From: Stenotrophomonas sp. 364
GTDB taxonomy: Bacteria; Pseudomonadota; Gammaproteobacteria; Xanthomonadales; Xanthomonadaceae
Reading direction: 5' to 3'
Assembly (NCBI RefSeq): GCF_009832905.1
Contig: NZ_CP047135.1
Coordinates: forward strand, 2,706,001-2,770,000
DNA length: 64,000 nucleotides
A model generated the notes under the pieces. That model made no database searches. It saw only the letters and a program-made list of their open reading frames with translations, and was not told the DNA's origin. Positions 10,306-17,956 of the stretch are shown piece after piece (positions within the stretch are counted from its first letter, which is position 1; each line of letters starts with the position of its first letter). Made by a program: the position numbers and the translations under genes.

Positions 10306-11492
10306 TCTCCGATCTCGCGATTCGGCGCGCCAAGCCGACCGGTAAAACCCAGAAGCTGTTCGACGGCGGCGGCCTCTACCTAGAGATCTCGCCCGCCGGC
10401 GGCCGCTGGTGGCGGATGAAATACCGCTTCGGCGGCAAGGAGAAGCGCCTGGCGCTGGGGGTGTATCCCGAGGTCACGCTGGCCTTGGCGCGAAACCGCA
10501 GAGAAGATGCCCGGCGACTGCTTGCGCAAGGGACGGACCCCGGCCAGCAGAAGAAGGACGCGGCAGCGGCAAAGGCCGGGCTGAACGCCTTGACGTTTGA
10601 GTCCATCGGCCGGGAATGGATGAAGGGCCGGATCTGGGCGCCGTCGTACCGGATCAAGGTTGAGGCTTGGATGGAGAACGACGTGTTCCCGTGGATCGGT
10701 TCGCGCCAGGCCGCTGAGCTCGAGGCTCCGGACTTCCTGTCGATCGCACGGCGGATGGAGCGCCGCGGCGCCATCGAGTCTGGGCACCGAGTCATCCAGA
10801 ACTGCGGCCAGATCATGCGCTATGCCATCGCCTCGGGCATCGCCAAACGCAACCCAGTCGCCGACCTGCGCGGCGCACTGCAGCCCAAGCCGAAACGCCA
10901 TTACGCGGCTTTGGCCGAGCCGAAGGAACTGGCACCCCTGCTGCGGGCCATCTACGCCTACCAGGGCCGACCGGTGACGCGCTGGGCACTGGCACTGGCC
11001 CCGCTCGTGTTCGTGAGGCCGGGGGAGTTGCGGCAGGCGGAATGGTCCGAGTTCGATCTGGACGCGGGCGTGTGGGTGATCCCTGCCGGCCGGATGAAGA
11101 TGCGCGCCGAGCACATGGTTCCCCTGTCGCGGCAAGCGCTGGCGATCCTACGGGAGATCCGGCCGCTTACCTACCGGGAGCCTGCGGCGGGATCCATGGC
11201 GACGGCTGCTGGCCGATACGTCTTCTCCGGTCGCAACAGCGCCCACCGCCCGCTGAGCGAAAACACAGTGAACACGGCGCTTCGCCGAATGGGCTTCGAG
11301 AGTGACCAGATGACCGGGCACGGGTTCCGCGCCATCGCCCGTACCATCCTGGACGAGGTGCTGGGCTTCCGGCCGGACATCATCGAACACCAGCTGGCGC
11401 ATGCCGTGCGAGATCCCAATGGCCGGGCCTACAATCGAACCACGCACCTGGGGCATTCGAAGAGCAGCAGGCCGCGAGGGCCCTGCCAGTAG
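10296..11492 (+). CDS. int: P4-type tyrosine integrase, C-terminally truncated
   Basis: This 398-residue site-specific recombinase should have inserted the element at tRNA-Ala. The N-terminal DUF4102-like arm-binding domain begins [18 protein letters not shown], followed by a SAM-like core-binding domain. The catalytic domain has R ([12 protein letters not shown]), H-x-x-R (GHGFR), H (QLAH) and a tyrosine in AYNR ten residues after that histidine, the usual spacing. After THLG the sequence stops resembling integrases: the last 14 or so residues are the antisense of the tail gene on the other strand. The terminal helix that normally follows the tyrosine is therefore missing, and activity is doubtful. 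Confidence 0.9.
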   Translation: MPPLSDLAIRRAKPTGKTQKLFDGGGLYLEISPAGGRWWRMKYRFGGKEKRLALGVYPEVTLALARNRREDARRLLAQGTDPGQQKKDAAAAKAGLNALTFESIGREWMKGRIWAPSYRIKVEAWMENDVFPWIGSRQAAELEAPDFLSIARRMERRGAIESGHRVIQNCGQIMRYAIASGIAKRNPVADLRGALQPKPKRHYAALAEPKELAPLLRAIYAYQGRPVTRWALALAPLVFVRPGELRQAEWSEFDLDAGVWVIPAGRMKMRAEHMVPLSRQALAILREIRPLTYREPAAGSMATAAGRYVFSGRNSAHRPLSENTVNTALRRMGFESDQMTGHGFRAIARTILDEVLGFRPDIIEHQLAHAVRDPNGRAYNRTTHLGHSKSSRPRGPCQ

Positions 11493-11704
11493 AAGGACCG
11501 GCCGACGTGCGCATCGAGGAAGTCGATGATCTCGTTGATGCGCGCCTGCGAGCCGGTGAAGGTGAGCTGGTAACTGCGGGTGCGCGGGTTGAGTCCATCG
11601 GGCGCCACCTGCCGGTAGCCATCCCCGAATTGCACCCGGCGCACGGCAGCGTTGGCCGTGCCGCCGCCGGTGCTGGTCGGCTTCCAGATGAAGGTGTCGG
11701 TCAT
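11429..11704 (-). CDS. Phage minor tail protein (lambda gpM-like), C-terminally truncated
   Basis: The 91-residue protein begins MTDTFIWKPTSTGG and has the family signature VQFGDGYRQVAPDGLNPRTR with a following helix (RINEIIDFLDAH) and YWQGPRG. lambda gpM-type proteins join the tail tube to the tip and usually run about 15-20 residues further in a final beta strand. Here the end (ECPRCVVRL) lies across the joint with the integrase gene, so the last strand is lost. It is the most downstream of the surviving minus-strand tail genes. Confidence 0.75.
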   Translation of the reverse strand: MTDTFIWKPTSTGGGTANAAVRRVQFGDGYRQVAPDGLNPRTRSYQLTFTGSQARINEIIDFLDAHVGRSFYWQGPRGLLLFECPRCVVRL

Positions 11705-12003
11705 CGGCGGGCTCCCATCGCGTGGAGCGTGCCGCCAGGGCGCATGTCCTTCATCTGCAGCTCTCGGTACTTGCCCTCCACGAAACGACCCAGCTCCTGA
11801 CCGAACTGCTGCATCAGCGAGGTATCTCCGTCGACGTCGGTAATCGCGTCCGGGACCTCTAGCTCTGGGGACTTGGCATCGAAGCGCGCGTTGCGCTGGC
11901 GCCGGGTTTCCCCGTTCTCATCGGCCATGTCGTAGCGGACCGCGATGTAGGTGGCGTCAGCCGCCCTCTTCGTCAGGCCCGCGAAAGAACGCGGCCCGGT
12001 CAC
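11701..12003 (-). CDS. Small phage tail-region protein, possibly read by frameshift
   Basis: The frame overlaps the preceding tail chaperone gene by 47 bases and the next gene by 4 (ATGA), as in compact tail operons. From about residue 16 (DATYIAVRYDMADENGET) it looks like real protein. The GTG at 12003 has no convincing ribosome-binding site. It could be a separate protein starting inside this frame, or the extension of the chaperone by a +1/-2 frameshift, as in the G-GT arrangement of lambda-like phages. I could not find a clear slippery site. Confidence 0.5.
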   Translation of the reverse strand: MTGPRSFAGLTKRAADATYIAVRYDMADENGETRRQRNARFDAKSPELEVPDAITDVDGDTSLMQQFGQELGRFVEGKYRELQMKDMRPGGTLHAMGARR

Positions 12004-12349
12004 TCAGGGCGATGTCGGCCTGTTCCGCTACCCAGGGCAGCTCCTTGAGCAGGGCGGTCAGGGTGTGCTGGTCAAACGCGGGCTTCTCGCCGTGGAAGGT
12101 CAGCTCCCCCTTCCACTCCCAGCCGCTGATGGATGCAGTGAGCATGCCCATGCGGGCGGCTTCCAGCTGCTCTGCCGTCACCTTGCCGCGGTAGGCCATG
12201 CGCTCGTTGGCCGACTTGCGAGCCGCTGCGCGCACCTGCGGGTGGCTGTCGGGCAGCAGGAGCAGCACCAGCCCCACCTCCTCCTCGTTGCCCGGGTGCA
12301 GGATTTCCAGGCGGCGCTCTGCCGCCACGATATTGGTCAGTTCCGTCAT
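11957..12349 (-). CDS. Phage tail assembly chaperone-like protein
   Basis: The 130-residue protein is started at MTELTNIVAAERRLEI (12349). A longer start at 12385 is possible. It is mostly helical and acidic, with a QVRAAARKSANER helix and a conserved-looking WEWKGELTFHGEKPAF segment typical of small proteins encoded between tail tube and tape measure. Such chaperones coat the tape measure during tail assembly. The tape measure gene that should follow has been deleted, so the protein has no remaining client in this element. Confidence 0.65.
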   Translation of the reverse strand: MTELTNIVAAERRLEILHPGNEEEVGLVLLLLPDSHPQVRAAARKSANERMAYRGKVTAEQLEAARMGMLTASISGWEWKGELTFHGEKPAFDQHTLTALLKELPWVAEQADIALSDRAAFFRGPDEEGG

Positions 12350-12468
12350 TGCGTTTGGTCTCACGGGTTGATGGCCTTGGAACATCGACCGACCGCCCCC
12401 ATTTGCATGGGCGTCGGCATGGATGCCCCTGGAGGTCAGGCGGCAGCCGACCTATCAGGGGAAAAAAA

Positions 12469-12699
12469 GTGACTCAAGAAAAAAATGTTGCCCAAGTGGT
12501 GAAGTACGCGAGCAACCAGTTCTCGCTGCGCTTCAGGACGAGCGAGGACTACGACCACGCCGTGCATATCAACAACGAGAACTACCACCTGCCGGTAGCA
12601 ACGGAGAACGTGTCGCCGCTCGAAATTGTTTTCGATACGAGCGTTGATTTGGAGACTTTGGTCCGCCACTTCGAGCTTAGCTTCAAGCTGGAGATCTGA
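12469..12699 (+). CDS. Small acidic protein of unknown function (moron candidate)
   Basis: The 76-residue protein starts at a GTG preceded by an aggggaaa ribosome-binding site. It is acidic and has alternating strand-like segments (QFSLRFRTSEDYDHAVHI, LEIVFDTSVDLETLVRHFEL). It lies on the plus strand between two minus-strand tail genes and is followed by a strong inverted repeat. That is the layout of a moron: a self-contained gene with its own signals, placed against the direction of the late operon. I do not recognise the family. Confidence 0.65.
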   Translation: MTQEKNVAQVVKYASNQFSLRFRTSEDYDHAVHINNENYHLPVATENVSPLEIVFDTSVDLETLVRHFELSFKLEI

Positions 12700-12704
12700 C
12701 CCTG

Positions 12705-12743
12705 CAGAGCTCGGCCGGGCTTCATCAGTACGGCCGAGCTCTG
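12705..12743 (+). terminator. Strong hairpin closing the plus-strand small gene
   Basis: The perfect 13-bp arms cagagctcggccg / cggccgagctctg have a 13-base loop and start six bases after the stop codon. No T tract is present. Confidence 0.6.
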
Positions 12744-12747
12744 TAAA

Positions 12748-13218
12748 TCACGGGGCGACGGGGGCCGGCACCACGATCGGCACCTGGTTCAGGCCCAGCA
12801 CGTAGGTGTTGAGCACGAAGTCCTCGTTGCGGCCGCCGGGGGTGTTCGGGCCGGCCACCAGGCCACGCAGATACTCGACGGAGCCGTCGGCGCGCTCCAC
12901 CTTGAAGGCGTAGGCGTCCGCGACATTCGGGGCACCAGCAGCACGCATCGCCACCTGGCCGGGGTCGGTCAGGTCTTCGGCCACTTCCACCGGCGGGTCG
13001 CCGGCGTTGGTGATGCCCTTGCCCTTCAGGGCGACCAAGGTGTCCCAGGTGTCATAGGTGACGATGTTGGTGTTGATGCCCCGCTCGCCGACGCTGCCAA
13101 CCTTCTTGACCTGCACGTACTGCAAGGCCTTGAACTGGGTCTCCGTCAGCTCTTCGTTCTTTGGGGTAACGCAGATGTAGAGTTTGGAACCTGCGTTGGT
13201 TTTCGCTTCAGCGGCCAT
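12748..13218 (-). CDS. Phage tail tube protein
   Basis: The 156-residue protein starts at MAAEAKTNAGSKLYICVTPK with an aggag site 8 bases upstream. Its order of elements (N-terminal TPKNEELTETQFKALQYV, central DPGQVAMRAAG, then AYAFKVERADGSVEYLRGLV) fits siphovirus tail tube proteins of the lambda V/phi-related fold, which stack as hexamers to form the tail. It precedes the chaperone gene, the usual order. The protein looks complete, but its partners are mostly gone. Confidence 0.75.
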   Translation of the reverse strand: MAAEAKTNAGSKLYICVTPKNEELTETQFKALQYVQVKKVGSVGERGINTNIVTYDTWDTLVALKGKGITNAGDPPVEVAEDLTDPGQVAMRAAGAPNVADAYAFKVERADGSVEYLRGLVAGPNTPGGRNEDFVLNTYVLGLNQVPIVVPAPVAP

Positions 13219-13277
13219 AGCCGTATCTCCTCGCGATGGGCGTAAAAAACCCGCCACGGGGCGGGGTCTTGGGGAAC

Positions 13278-13310
13278 AAAAAAGGCCCGCTGCTGGGCGG
13301 GCCTGCTTTT
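13278..13310 (-). terminator. Terminator after the repeat-protein gene
   Basis: On the minus strand, gcccgcc-cagca-gcgggcc is followed by TTTTTT. It separates the pentad-repeat protein gene from the tail tube gene. Confidence 0.75.
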
Positions 13311-13327
13311 CTCAATCTGATCAGCGA

Positions 13328-13579
13328 TTACTCGGAGCCATCGCCGATATAGGTGCCGTCTGGGCAAATCAGGGGCTTGCCACCTACGAAGGTTCCGTCC
13401 GGCGCTATCGTAGGGCGACCGGCAACGTAAGTGCCATCCGGGGCAATCCGAGGCTGGCCAGCGACGTAGGTGCCATCTGGCGCGATCTGAATTCGTCCTT
13501 CCCCCACATAAGTTCCGTCCGGAGCAATCTGGGGTTGTCCGAAGACATACGTTCCATCAGGGGCAATGCGAACGCTCAT
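13328..13579 (-). CDS. Tandem-repeat protein built from six IAPDGTYV units
   Basis: The 83-residue protein consists almost entirely of six 13-14-residue repeats of the form I-A/C-P-D-G-T-Y/F-V/I followed by G and a variable spacer (VFGQPQ, VGEGRIQ, VAGQPR, VAGRPT, VGGKPL, IGDGSE). The regular DGT turns predict a small beta-solenoid or a set of short hairpins. There is no signal peptide or membrane segment. It has its own ribosome-binding region upstream (aaggaagaaa) and its own terminator. Repeats of this kind occur in phage virion decoration and cargo proteins, but I cannot assign a role. Confidence 0.75.
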   Translation of the reverse strand: MSVRIAPDGTYVFGQPQIAPDGTYVGEGRIQIAPDGTYVAGQPRIAPDGTYVAGRPTIAPDGTFVGGKPLICPDGTYIGDGSE

Positions 13580-13612
13580 GGTTTCTTCCTTTCTTCCTTG
13601 GGGATGGGATAT

Positions 13613-13855
13613 CTACTTCGCGCCAGGACTGAGCTTTGCCGCGACCAACTGCATGGCCTGAGGCCGAGTGAATCCTACCTCCACATAGGCCAAATACTCG
13701 GCCCGGACGAAGCGCGCTTGCTCGGCGCAGAACTCGTCCAGTAGCTGCCGGTTTCGCTTCATGCGGGTGATCGCGTCACGCATGGCCTGCAGCTCACCCT
13801 CGTTGGGTGTCTCGCTGCTGCTGACCAAGTGCAGGTTGGGCGGCTTGGGGCTCAT
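13613..13855 (-). CDS. Small helical phage protein, unknown
   Basis: The 80-residue protein starts MSPKPPNLHLVSSSETPNEG and consists of two predicted helices (LQAMRDAITRMKRNRQLLDEF and ARFVRAEYLAYVEVGFTRPQ). Its start overlaps the stop of the preceding gene by ATGA, so the two are translationally coupled. The pattern FTRPQAMQLVAAKL is seen in short phage proteins of unknown role. It lies among the tail genes on their strand. Confidence 0.6.
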   Translation of the reverse strand: MSPKPPNLHLVSSSETPNEGELQAMRDAITRMKRNRQLLDEFCAEQARFVRAEYLAYVEVGFTRPQAMQLVAAKLSPGAK

Positions 13856-14325
13856 CGCGGCGAGAAGCGTTTGCGTGGACCGTCGGGACCAGCATCAGGC
13901 CGCGGAATGCTCCCAACTTGCTGCCTCAGCCCATCGACCATGTCATCAATGATCTTCTTTTGTTCACCCAGTTGCCGATCGAACTCTTCTGCCTGCTCCC
14001 TGAGATCCTTGATGCGTGCTTCGACCCGTTTGCGTTCGTCAATAGAGAGATTCTCGCGGAGCTTCTCCTCTAGGTCGTCAATCTCCTCGAGAGTTTTCTC
14101 TAGCTCGCGTTTCATTTCCTCCCGCTTCCGAGCTTCAGAAATCGCAGCAACAAGCCACCTGATGGCCTCCGCTATTGCGTTCGCAACGTCGGCAGGCATC
14201 TCCTTGCCTTCATAAGCATCGATCAAATCCTTAATTGCCCGCCATACATCTAAAAGGCCTGATCGGTCCTCTTTCAGCACCCCGGTGGGCCACGCCTTGT
14301 CGAGATCTTTTTGCAATGTGCTCAT
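13852..14325 (-). CDS. Coiled-coil protein, unknown (moron candidate)
   Basis: The start is placed at MSTLQKDLDKAW (14325), and an earlier ATG at 14364 exists. The centre (about residues 65-135) is a long charged coiled coil with heptads such as LEKTLEEIDDLEEKLREN. The C-terminal tail is basic and Pro-rich. The DNA is visibly richer in A and T than the flanking tail genes, which suggests separate acquisition. It is coupled by ATGA to the next gene. There is no membrane segment. Confidence 0.6.
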   Translation of the reverse strand: MSTLQKDLDKAWPTGVLKEDRSGLLDVWRAIKDLIDAYEGKEMPADVANAIAEAIRWLVAAISEARKREEMKRELEKTLEEIDDLEEKLRENLSIDERKRVEARIKDLREQAEEFDRQLGEQKKIIDDMVDGLRQQVGSIPRPDAGPDGPRKRFSPR

Positions 14326-14368
14326 CGTCCAATCCATTGACTTAGATGAGCCTGAGCCTAGCACTTTC

Positions 14369-15052
14369 CTAAGAGCAAAATCCCCTCCATGGGATCGTGA
14401 CCGGGTGCATGACCCGCTCCGGATCCTGGATGATCCTGGAGGTCCAGGGCTTCCGCTCCACCCTCATGCCGGCAAAGGTGGTGCCCTTGGCGAAGGCGGC
14501 GATGATCTGGTCCGTGATCGCGGTTCCCACCATGATCCCCTGCCCCGGCCGATAGCAGGCCGACAGCTGGCCGAACCCCTGCATCAGGAACGGGCCATCG
14601 TCCTCGATGCCGTAGTTCTCGGTCCGATTCGGGAACCACTGCAGCTCCAGCCAGCGGGCACCGTTGCCGGTGGGCGGCGTGAATCCCTGCCCCGGGTAGG
14701 AGCAGGCCTGGAAGCTGGGCCCGAACAGGGCGTACATGGCGCGCTCGTTCTTGCCGGGTAGCGGGATTCCCTGGTGGTGCCAGTCGCCCATGGCGACCAC
14801 GGCGTGCTGGCCGATCTGCTTCTGGCCATGCAGGTCGCCGACGTTCCGGTGGTGGATCCGGACCCGGCCGCAGCCGATGCCACGCTGAAGCCCGGCGGCG
14901 AACCGCCAGCGGCAGACCACGCAACCGAGCGCGCGAGCAGCGTCCTGGTAGGCCTGTTCGGACCTGGTAGCGGCCTTTATCGCGCGGCGCATCAGCCGTT
15001 CCCCCTGCCTGAGCATTGCAAGCGGGGGCGGGCACGGTACATGCTCCGCCAA
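14369..15052 (-). pseudogene. Chimeric ORF: Ref-like nuclease N-terminus fused to tail terminator protein C-terminus
   Basis: Residues about 20-105 look like a Ref/HNH recombination nuclease of phage early regions: a CVVCR zinc-type pair, then C-G-R-V-R-I-HH, a HGQKQIGQHAVV segment and GDWHHQGIPLPGK. From about residue 115 (YPGQGFTPPTGNGARWLELQ) to VTIPWRGF the protein instead follows DUF4128-type tail terminator proteins, which cap the siphovirus tail. The join near 14715 is in frame. In intact phages, lysis, terminase, head and connector genes lie between these two, so a deletion of that block best explains it. Confidence 0.7.
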
Positions 15053-15069
15053 AGCCGCCCGAGAGAGCC

Positions 15070-15600
15070 ATGAACAGGACGATCATCATCGAAGCCGCTG
15101 CCAAGGCAGCCGATGGGTTGGATACCATCCAACTCATATCCACCATCGTGATCGGGGTCGCTGCCATCGGCGTCCCCGCTGCCTTTGCCGTTATGGACAG
15201 AAGGTCCAAGGCCGCAGACGTGAAGCTGCGGGCGCGTAGCTTTGCACTGGCGTGGTATGACGAGGTCACCCACCTGAGGGACTACCTGGCCAAGAACGTA
15301 AGGGAGAACCCGAAGGGCCTGCAGGTCCAGTCGCACGCGGCGATTCAAGAGGCGTTGCTGGGAGCTAAGGAGTCGAGGATTCCTGTAGCTGACCTCTACC
15401 TTCTTGGGGAAGCCGCGGAGCCGTTGCAGCGCGCGTTCTCGTTGATCAGAATGGCTCAGTTTTACGACCTGCGGAGGGCGACCTTTGCCCAGCAGGGAAA
15501 GAACATCGACGAGCTCGACTCCGCGCAATCCCAACAGTTGGCGTTCGCCAGTGACGAGATCGGTCGCGCTTTGGAGAAGATCCATGCTCTTCTCAAATAG
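15070..15600 (+). CDS. Membrane-anchored protein of unknown function (moron candidate)
   Basis: The 176-residue protein has one N-terminal transmembrane helix (about residues 21-42, LISTIVIGVAAIGVPAAFAV), followed by a basic stop-transfer and a helical cytoplasmic domain of about 130 residues. The start ATG at 15070 follows a ccgagagagcc site. The gene runs on the plus strand between two minus-strand phage genes. The layout (short N-tail, one helix, cytosolic helical domain) repeats in the 17011-17706 protein. Superinfection exclusion or another defence role is possible, but not shown by sequence. Confidence 0.65.
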   Translation: MNRTIIIEAAAKAADGLDTIQLISTIVIGVAAIGVPAAFAVMDRRSKAADVKLRARSFALAWYDEVTHLRDYLAKNVRENPKGLQVQSHAAIQEALLGAKESRIPVADLYLLGEAAEPLQRAFSLIRMAQFYDLRRATFAQQGKNIDELDSAQSQQLAFASDEIGRALEKIHALLK

Positions 15601-15608
15601 ATGCCAAG

Positions 15609-16163
15609 TCATGGGGACACCTGCGGCTTCTGGATGATCAACTCGACCGCCTCGCGGCTCTCTGCGGCCAGGCCGCCGAACACTTCACGGCGCAGCCAGC
15701 CGATCCAACCGCCATCGCCGGTACCGCCGTCCCACAGCTCGTTCCAGCGGCCCTCGTCCATGTCAGCGAAGTTCAGCGATTCCGCCTCGGTGCGGGTGAG
15801 CTTGCCGATGCCCGGCAGGTCGTATTCGACGGCCTTGCAGCCGATGCCGGACTCTTCCTGCAGCTTCTTCAGCGCGTCGTGTTGGGACAGGCCGGTGAAC
15901 GCCTCAACGTTGTCGGCCAGCCAGCCGGCCAAGACGTGGGCCTTGCGGTAGAACTTCGGGTTCCGGTCCTGGCGCAGCGTCGCGCGCAGCAGTCGGCCCG
16001 TGCCGAACTTGCGCTCGCGCAAGGACCGCTGGTCCACCGGATGTGCCGGCACCAGCGCGCCGATCATCTCGCCGGTATCGGGGTCCACCAGCTTGCGCAC
16101 CTCCAAGTTCACGTCCCGGGTGCGCAGCTTCTTCTTGGCCTTGGCCAGGGCAGTCGTGTTCAT
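15609..16163 (-). CDS. DUF1367 family phage protein
   Basis: The 184-residue protein starts at an ATG with ggagacgacga upstream. The family pattern is visible: a basic N-terminus, RNPKFYRKAHVLAGWLADNV, FTGLSQHDALKKLQEESGIG, and a C-terminal SLNFADMDEGRWNELWDG. DUF1367 proteins are early-region proteins of lambdoid and related phages, without a firmly known function. It is coupled to the upstream frame by ATGA and in an intact phage would precede the Ref-type nuclease. Confidence 0.8.
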   Translation of the reverse strand: MNTTALAKAKKKLRTRDVNLEVRKLVDPDTGEMIGALVPAHPVDQRSLRERKFGTGRLLRATLRQDRNPKFYRKAHVLAGWLADNVEAFTGLSQHDALKKLQEESGIGCKAVEYDLPGIGKLTRTEAESLNFADMDEGRWNELWDGGTGDGGWIGWLRREVFGGLAAESREAVELIIQKPQVSP

Positions 16164-16324
16164 TCGTCGTCTCCTACGGCCATGTCACGGCTGCTACGGC
16201 GCCGCCCGCGCGGCCTCGGCAGGTCGAAGTCGTCCTGTCCGCCGGCGGATGCCGCGGCGGCCTTGACGGTGTAGTTCGGACGCGGCCCGGTGTAATCATC
16301 GAAGGAGCTGCACTGCACCGGCAT
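16160..16324 (-). CDS. Small early-region protein (start uncertain)
   Basis: The reading frame ends by ATGA overlap with the DUF1367 start, which argues that it is translated. The likely 54-residue product (from MPVQCSSFDDYTGPRPN) has a low-complexity basic tail (RPRGRRRSSRD). Starts at 16339 and 16399 are also open, and no good ribosome-binding site decides between them. The upstream end may have been changed by the joint with the plus-strand methyltransferase fragment. Confidence 0.4.
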   Translation of the reverse strand: MPVQCSSFDDYTGPRPNYTVKAAAASAGGQDDFDLPRPRGRRRSSRDMAVGDDE

Positions 16325-16402
16325 CGACAAGAAGGGCATCAGCCGCCGGCAGGTGGTCGAGGGTGGCGCAGAGCGGCGCAAGGCAGCAAAGGCGGGCAAG
16401 CC

Positions 16403-16999
16403 ATGAGCACCCTACGCAACAACATGGCGGGCGCCGATCCCCAACAGCCCCTGTCCACTATCGCGGCGCAGGGTGAGCACCACGCTCTGGCCACGGCCTT
16501 CCTTGAGCAGGCCAACGGCGGCTTCTACGAGGGCGGCGGGCGCGATGCGCGCGTTCCGGTCAGCACTATCACCGCCACCGGCAGCCAGCAGCAGTTGGTA
16601 ACCGCAGACCTGGCCCAGCTGTCACCGGAGCATCAGGAAGGCGCGCTGCGAGTTGCCGCGTTCCTGGTGAAGTACTACGGCAGCGGCATCGCGGTGGACC
16701 CACGTGACCCGCTGGACACGGTCACCACCAAGGACCGGCTGGCGCTGGTCACGGTGGTGATCAAGGGAGCGCCCTACGTCATCGTGGATATCGGCCTGCG
16801 CATGCTCAAGCCGCACGAGCTGTACCGGGCCCAAGGTTTCCCTGTCGGCTACATCATCGACCGCACCGCCAACGGCATGCCGCTCACCACCAGCGCCGCG
16901 GTGCGCATGGTCGGCAACAGCGTCAGTCCGCCGCCGCTGCGTGCCCTGGCCAAGGCAAACCTAGATCCGGTGACCGTGCCGATGGGGGTGGCGGCGTGA
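16403..16999 (+). pseudogene. C-terminal half of a phage DNA cytosine methyltransferase
   Basis: The 198-residue frame contains two 'PLSTI' repeats (QQPLSTIAAQGEHHAL, VPVSTITATGSQQQLV), FLVKYYGS, PLDTVTTKD, and then VDIGLRMLKPHELYRAQGFP and RMVGNSV. These are the variable region and last C5-methyltransferase motifs (IX-X type) seen in phage Dcm-like enzymes. The N-terminal SAM-binding and PCQ catalytic motifs are absent, so it cannot methylate. Its ATG overlaps the TGA of a short upstream frame, so it may still be translated. Confidence 0.7.
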
Positions 17000-17010
17000 T
17001 CGTTTACTAC

Positions 17011-17706
17011 TCACTGAGATTCAAGCACGAACTTACTGTAATCCCACTCGGCTTCGCCCGTGAACTTACGCAGTGCATTTGCCGTGGGTATCGCCCATTT
17101 AGACATCTCAACCAAGTACTTCTGTTGCGCCCAGATCTCGGAAGGATTCCCAGTGAATCGCCTGAGCTCCCCATGACCCATCCCGATCTGTATGGCTTGA
17201 ATTTGCTCCGCCAACCGGTATGCCATGTCGTTGAGAGTGCGATTAAAGCCAACAAGCGTAGCGAGAGAGCCCCCGAGTTCTTCAGGAAGCTTATGAATTC
17301 TGTCCTCCACGCGCTCAACGCCAGGAAGCATCGACTTCACCCCATCTTTAAGCGCGGAATCCAACCCGCTCCACACCTCGTGTGTCGACCCTGGATCAAG
17401 CCAGCCTCTCGGCATTTCGAGCTCGTGGTACATGATGAAAATGTTCTGGGGCAGCTCGGAAACCTCATGAACCAAGAGCCGACCAAGAATACGAGCGTCA
17501 GCGACTCGCGTTGCCACCGCGTCTTTATGCTGCCGCTCAGCGATCTTCTTTGCCTGCTCCGCGATCTTCGTTGCTCGAGCAGAAGTCCTCTGTGCAAGGC
17601 ATGCGACGAACACTGTTGCGACCGCCGCTGCAACGCCTACGACGACCGACACCCAATCGGCCAAGTTTCCAATGTCGTCCGCAAGCGGACAGAACTCGAT
17701 TGCCAT
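17011..17706 (-). CDS. Membrane-anchored protein of unknown function (moron candidate)
   Basis: The 231-residue protein has one transmembrane helix at about 18-40 (VSVVVGVAAAVATVFVACLA), a short basic coiled segment (TKIAEQAKKIAERQ), and a cytosolic helical domain. It runs opposite to the plus-strand methyltransferase fragment and the small gene at 17736. A GTGA stop/start overlap at 16996 suggests that another plus-strand gene once began exactly where this gene now sits. Base composition is more A/T-rich than the flanks. I do not recognise the family. Confidence 0.7.
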   Translation of the reverse strand: MAIEFCPLADDIGNLADWVSVVVGVAAAVATVFVACLAQRTSARATKIAEQAKKIAERQHKDAVATRVADARILGRLLVHEVSELPQNIFIMYHELEMPRGWLDPGSTHEVWSGLDSALKDGVKSMLPGVERVEDRIHKLPEELGGSLATLVGFNRTLNDMAYRLAEQIQAIQIGMGHGELRRFTGNPSEIWAQQKYLVEMSKWAIPTANALRKFTGEAEWDYSKFVLESQ

Positions 17707-17735
17707 AACCCCTCCCTGTTGGAGCCGATTCTGCC

Positions 17736-17936
17736 ATGACTCAGCGACACATCAGCCACCCCGAGGGGCTGCCGGCCTGCGCCGCCGGACACAACGCACG
17801 CCAATTCCGCAACCAGCTGCACGTCATGGCCACCACCGTGGTACCGAACTTCTGCGACCTGGCCGCTGGCCTGCAGGCCGACGTGCAGGCGCTCATCGAT
17901 GATCATAGCGGCACTTATCCGGAAGAGAGATTGTGA
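17736..17936 (+). CDS. Small phage protein, unknown
   Basis: The 66-residue protein (MTQRHISHPEGLPACAAGHN) has a helical C-terminal half. Its stop codon overlaps a following GTG (TTGTGA), a typical link to a next plus-strand gene, but the DNA that follows is taken by the minus-strand gene 17957-18262. It probably belongs to the rightward early operon that ends with alpA. Confidence 0.5.
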   Translation: MTQRHISHPEGLPACAAGHNARQFRNQLHVMATTVVPNFCDLAAGLQADVQALIDDHSGTYPEERL

Positions 17937-17956
17937 ATACAGGTGCAGTGCTTAGC

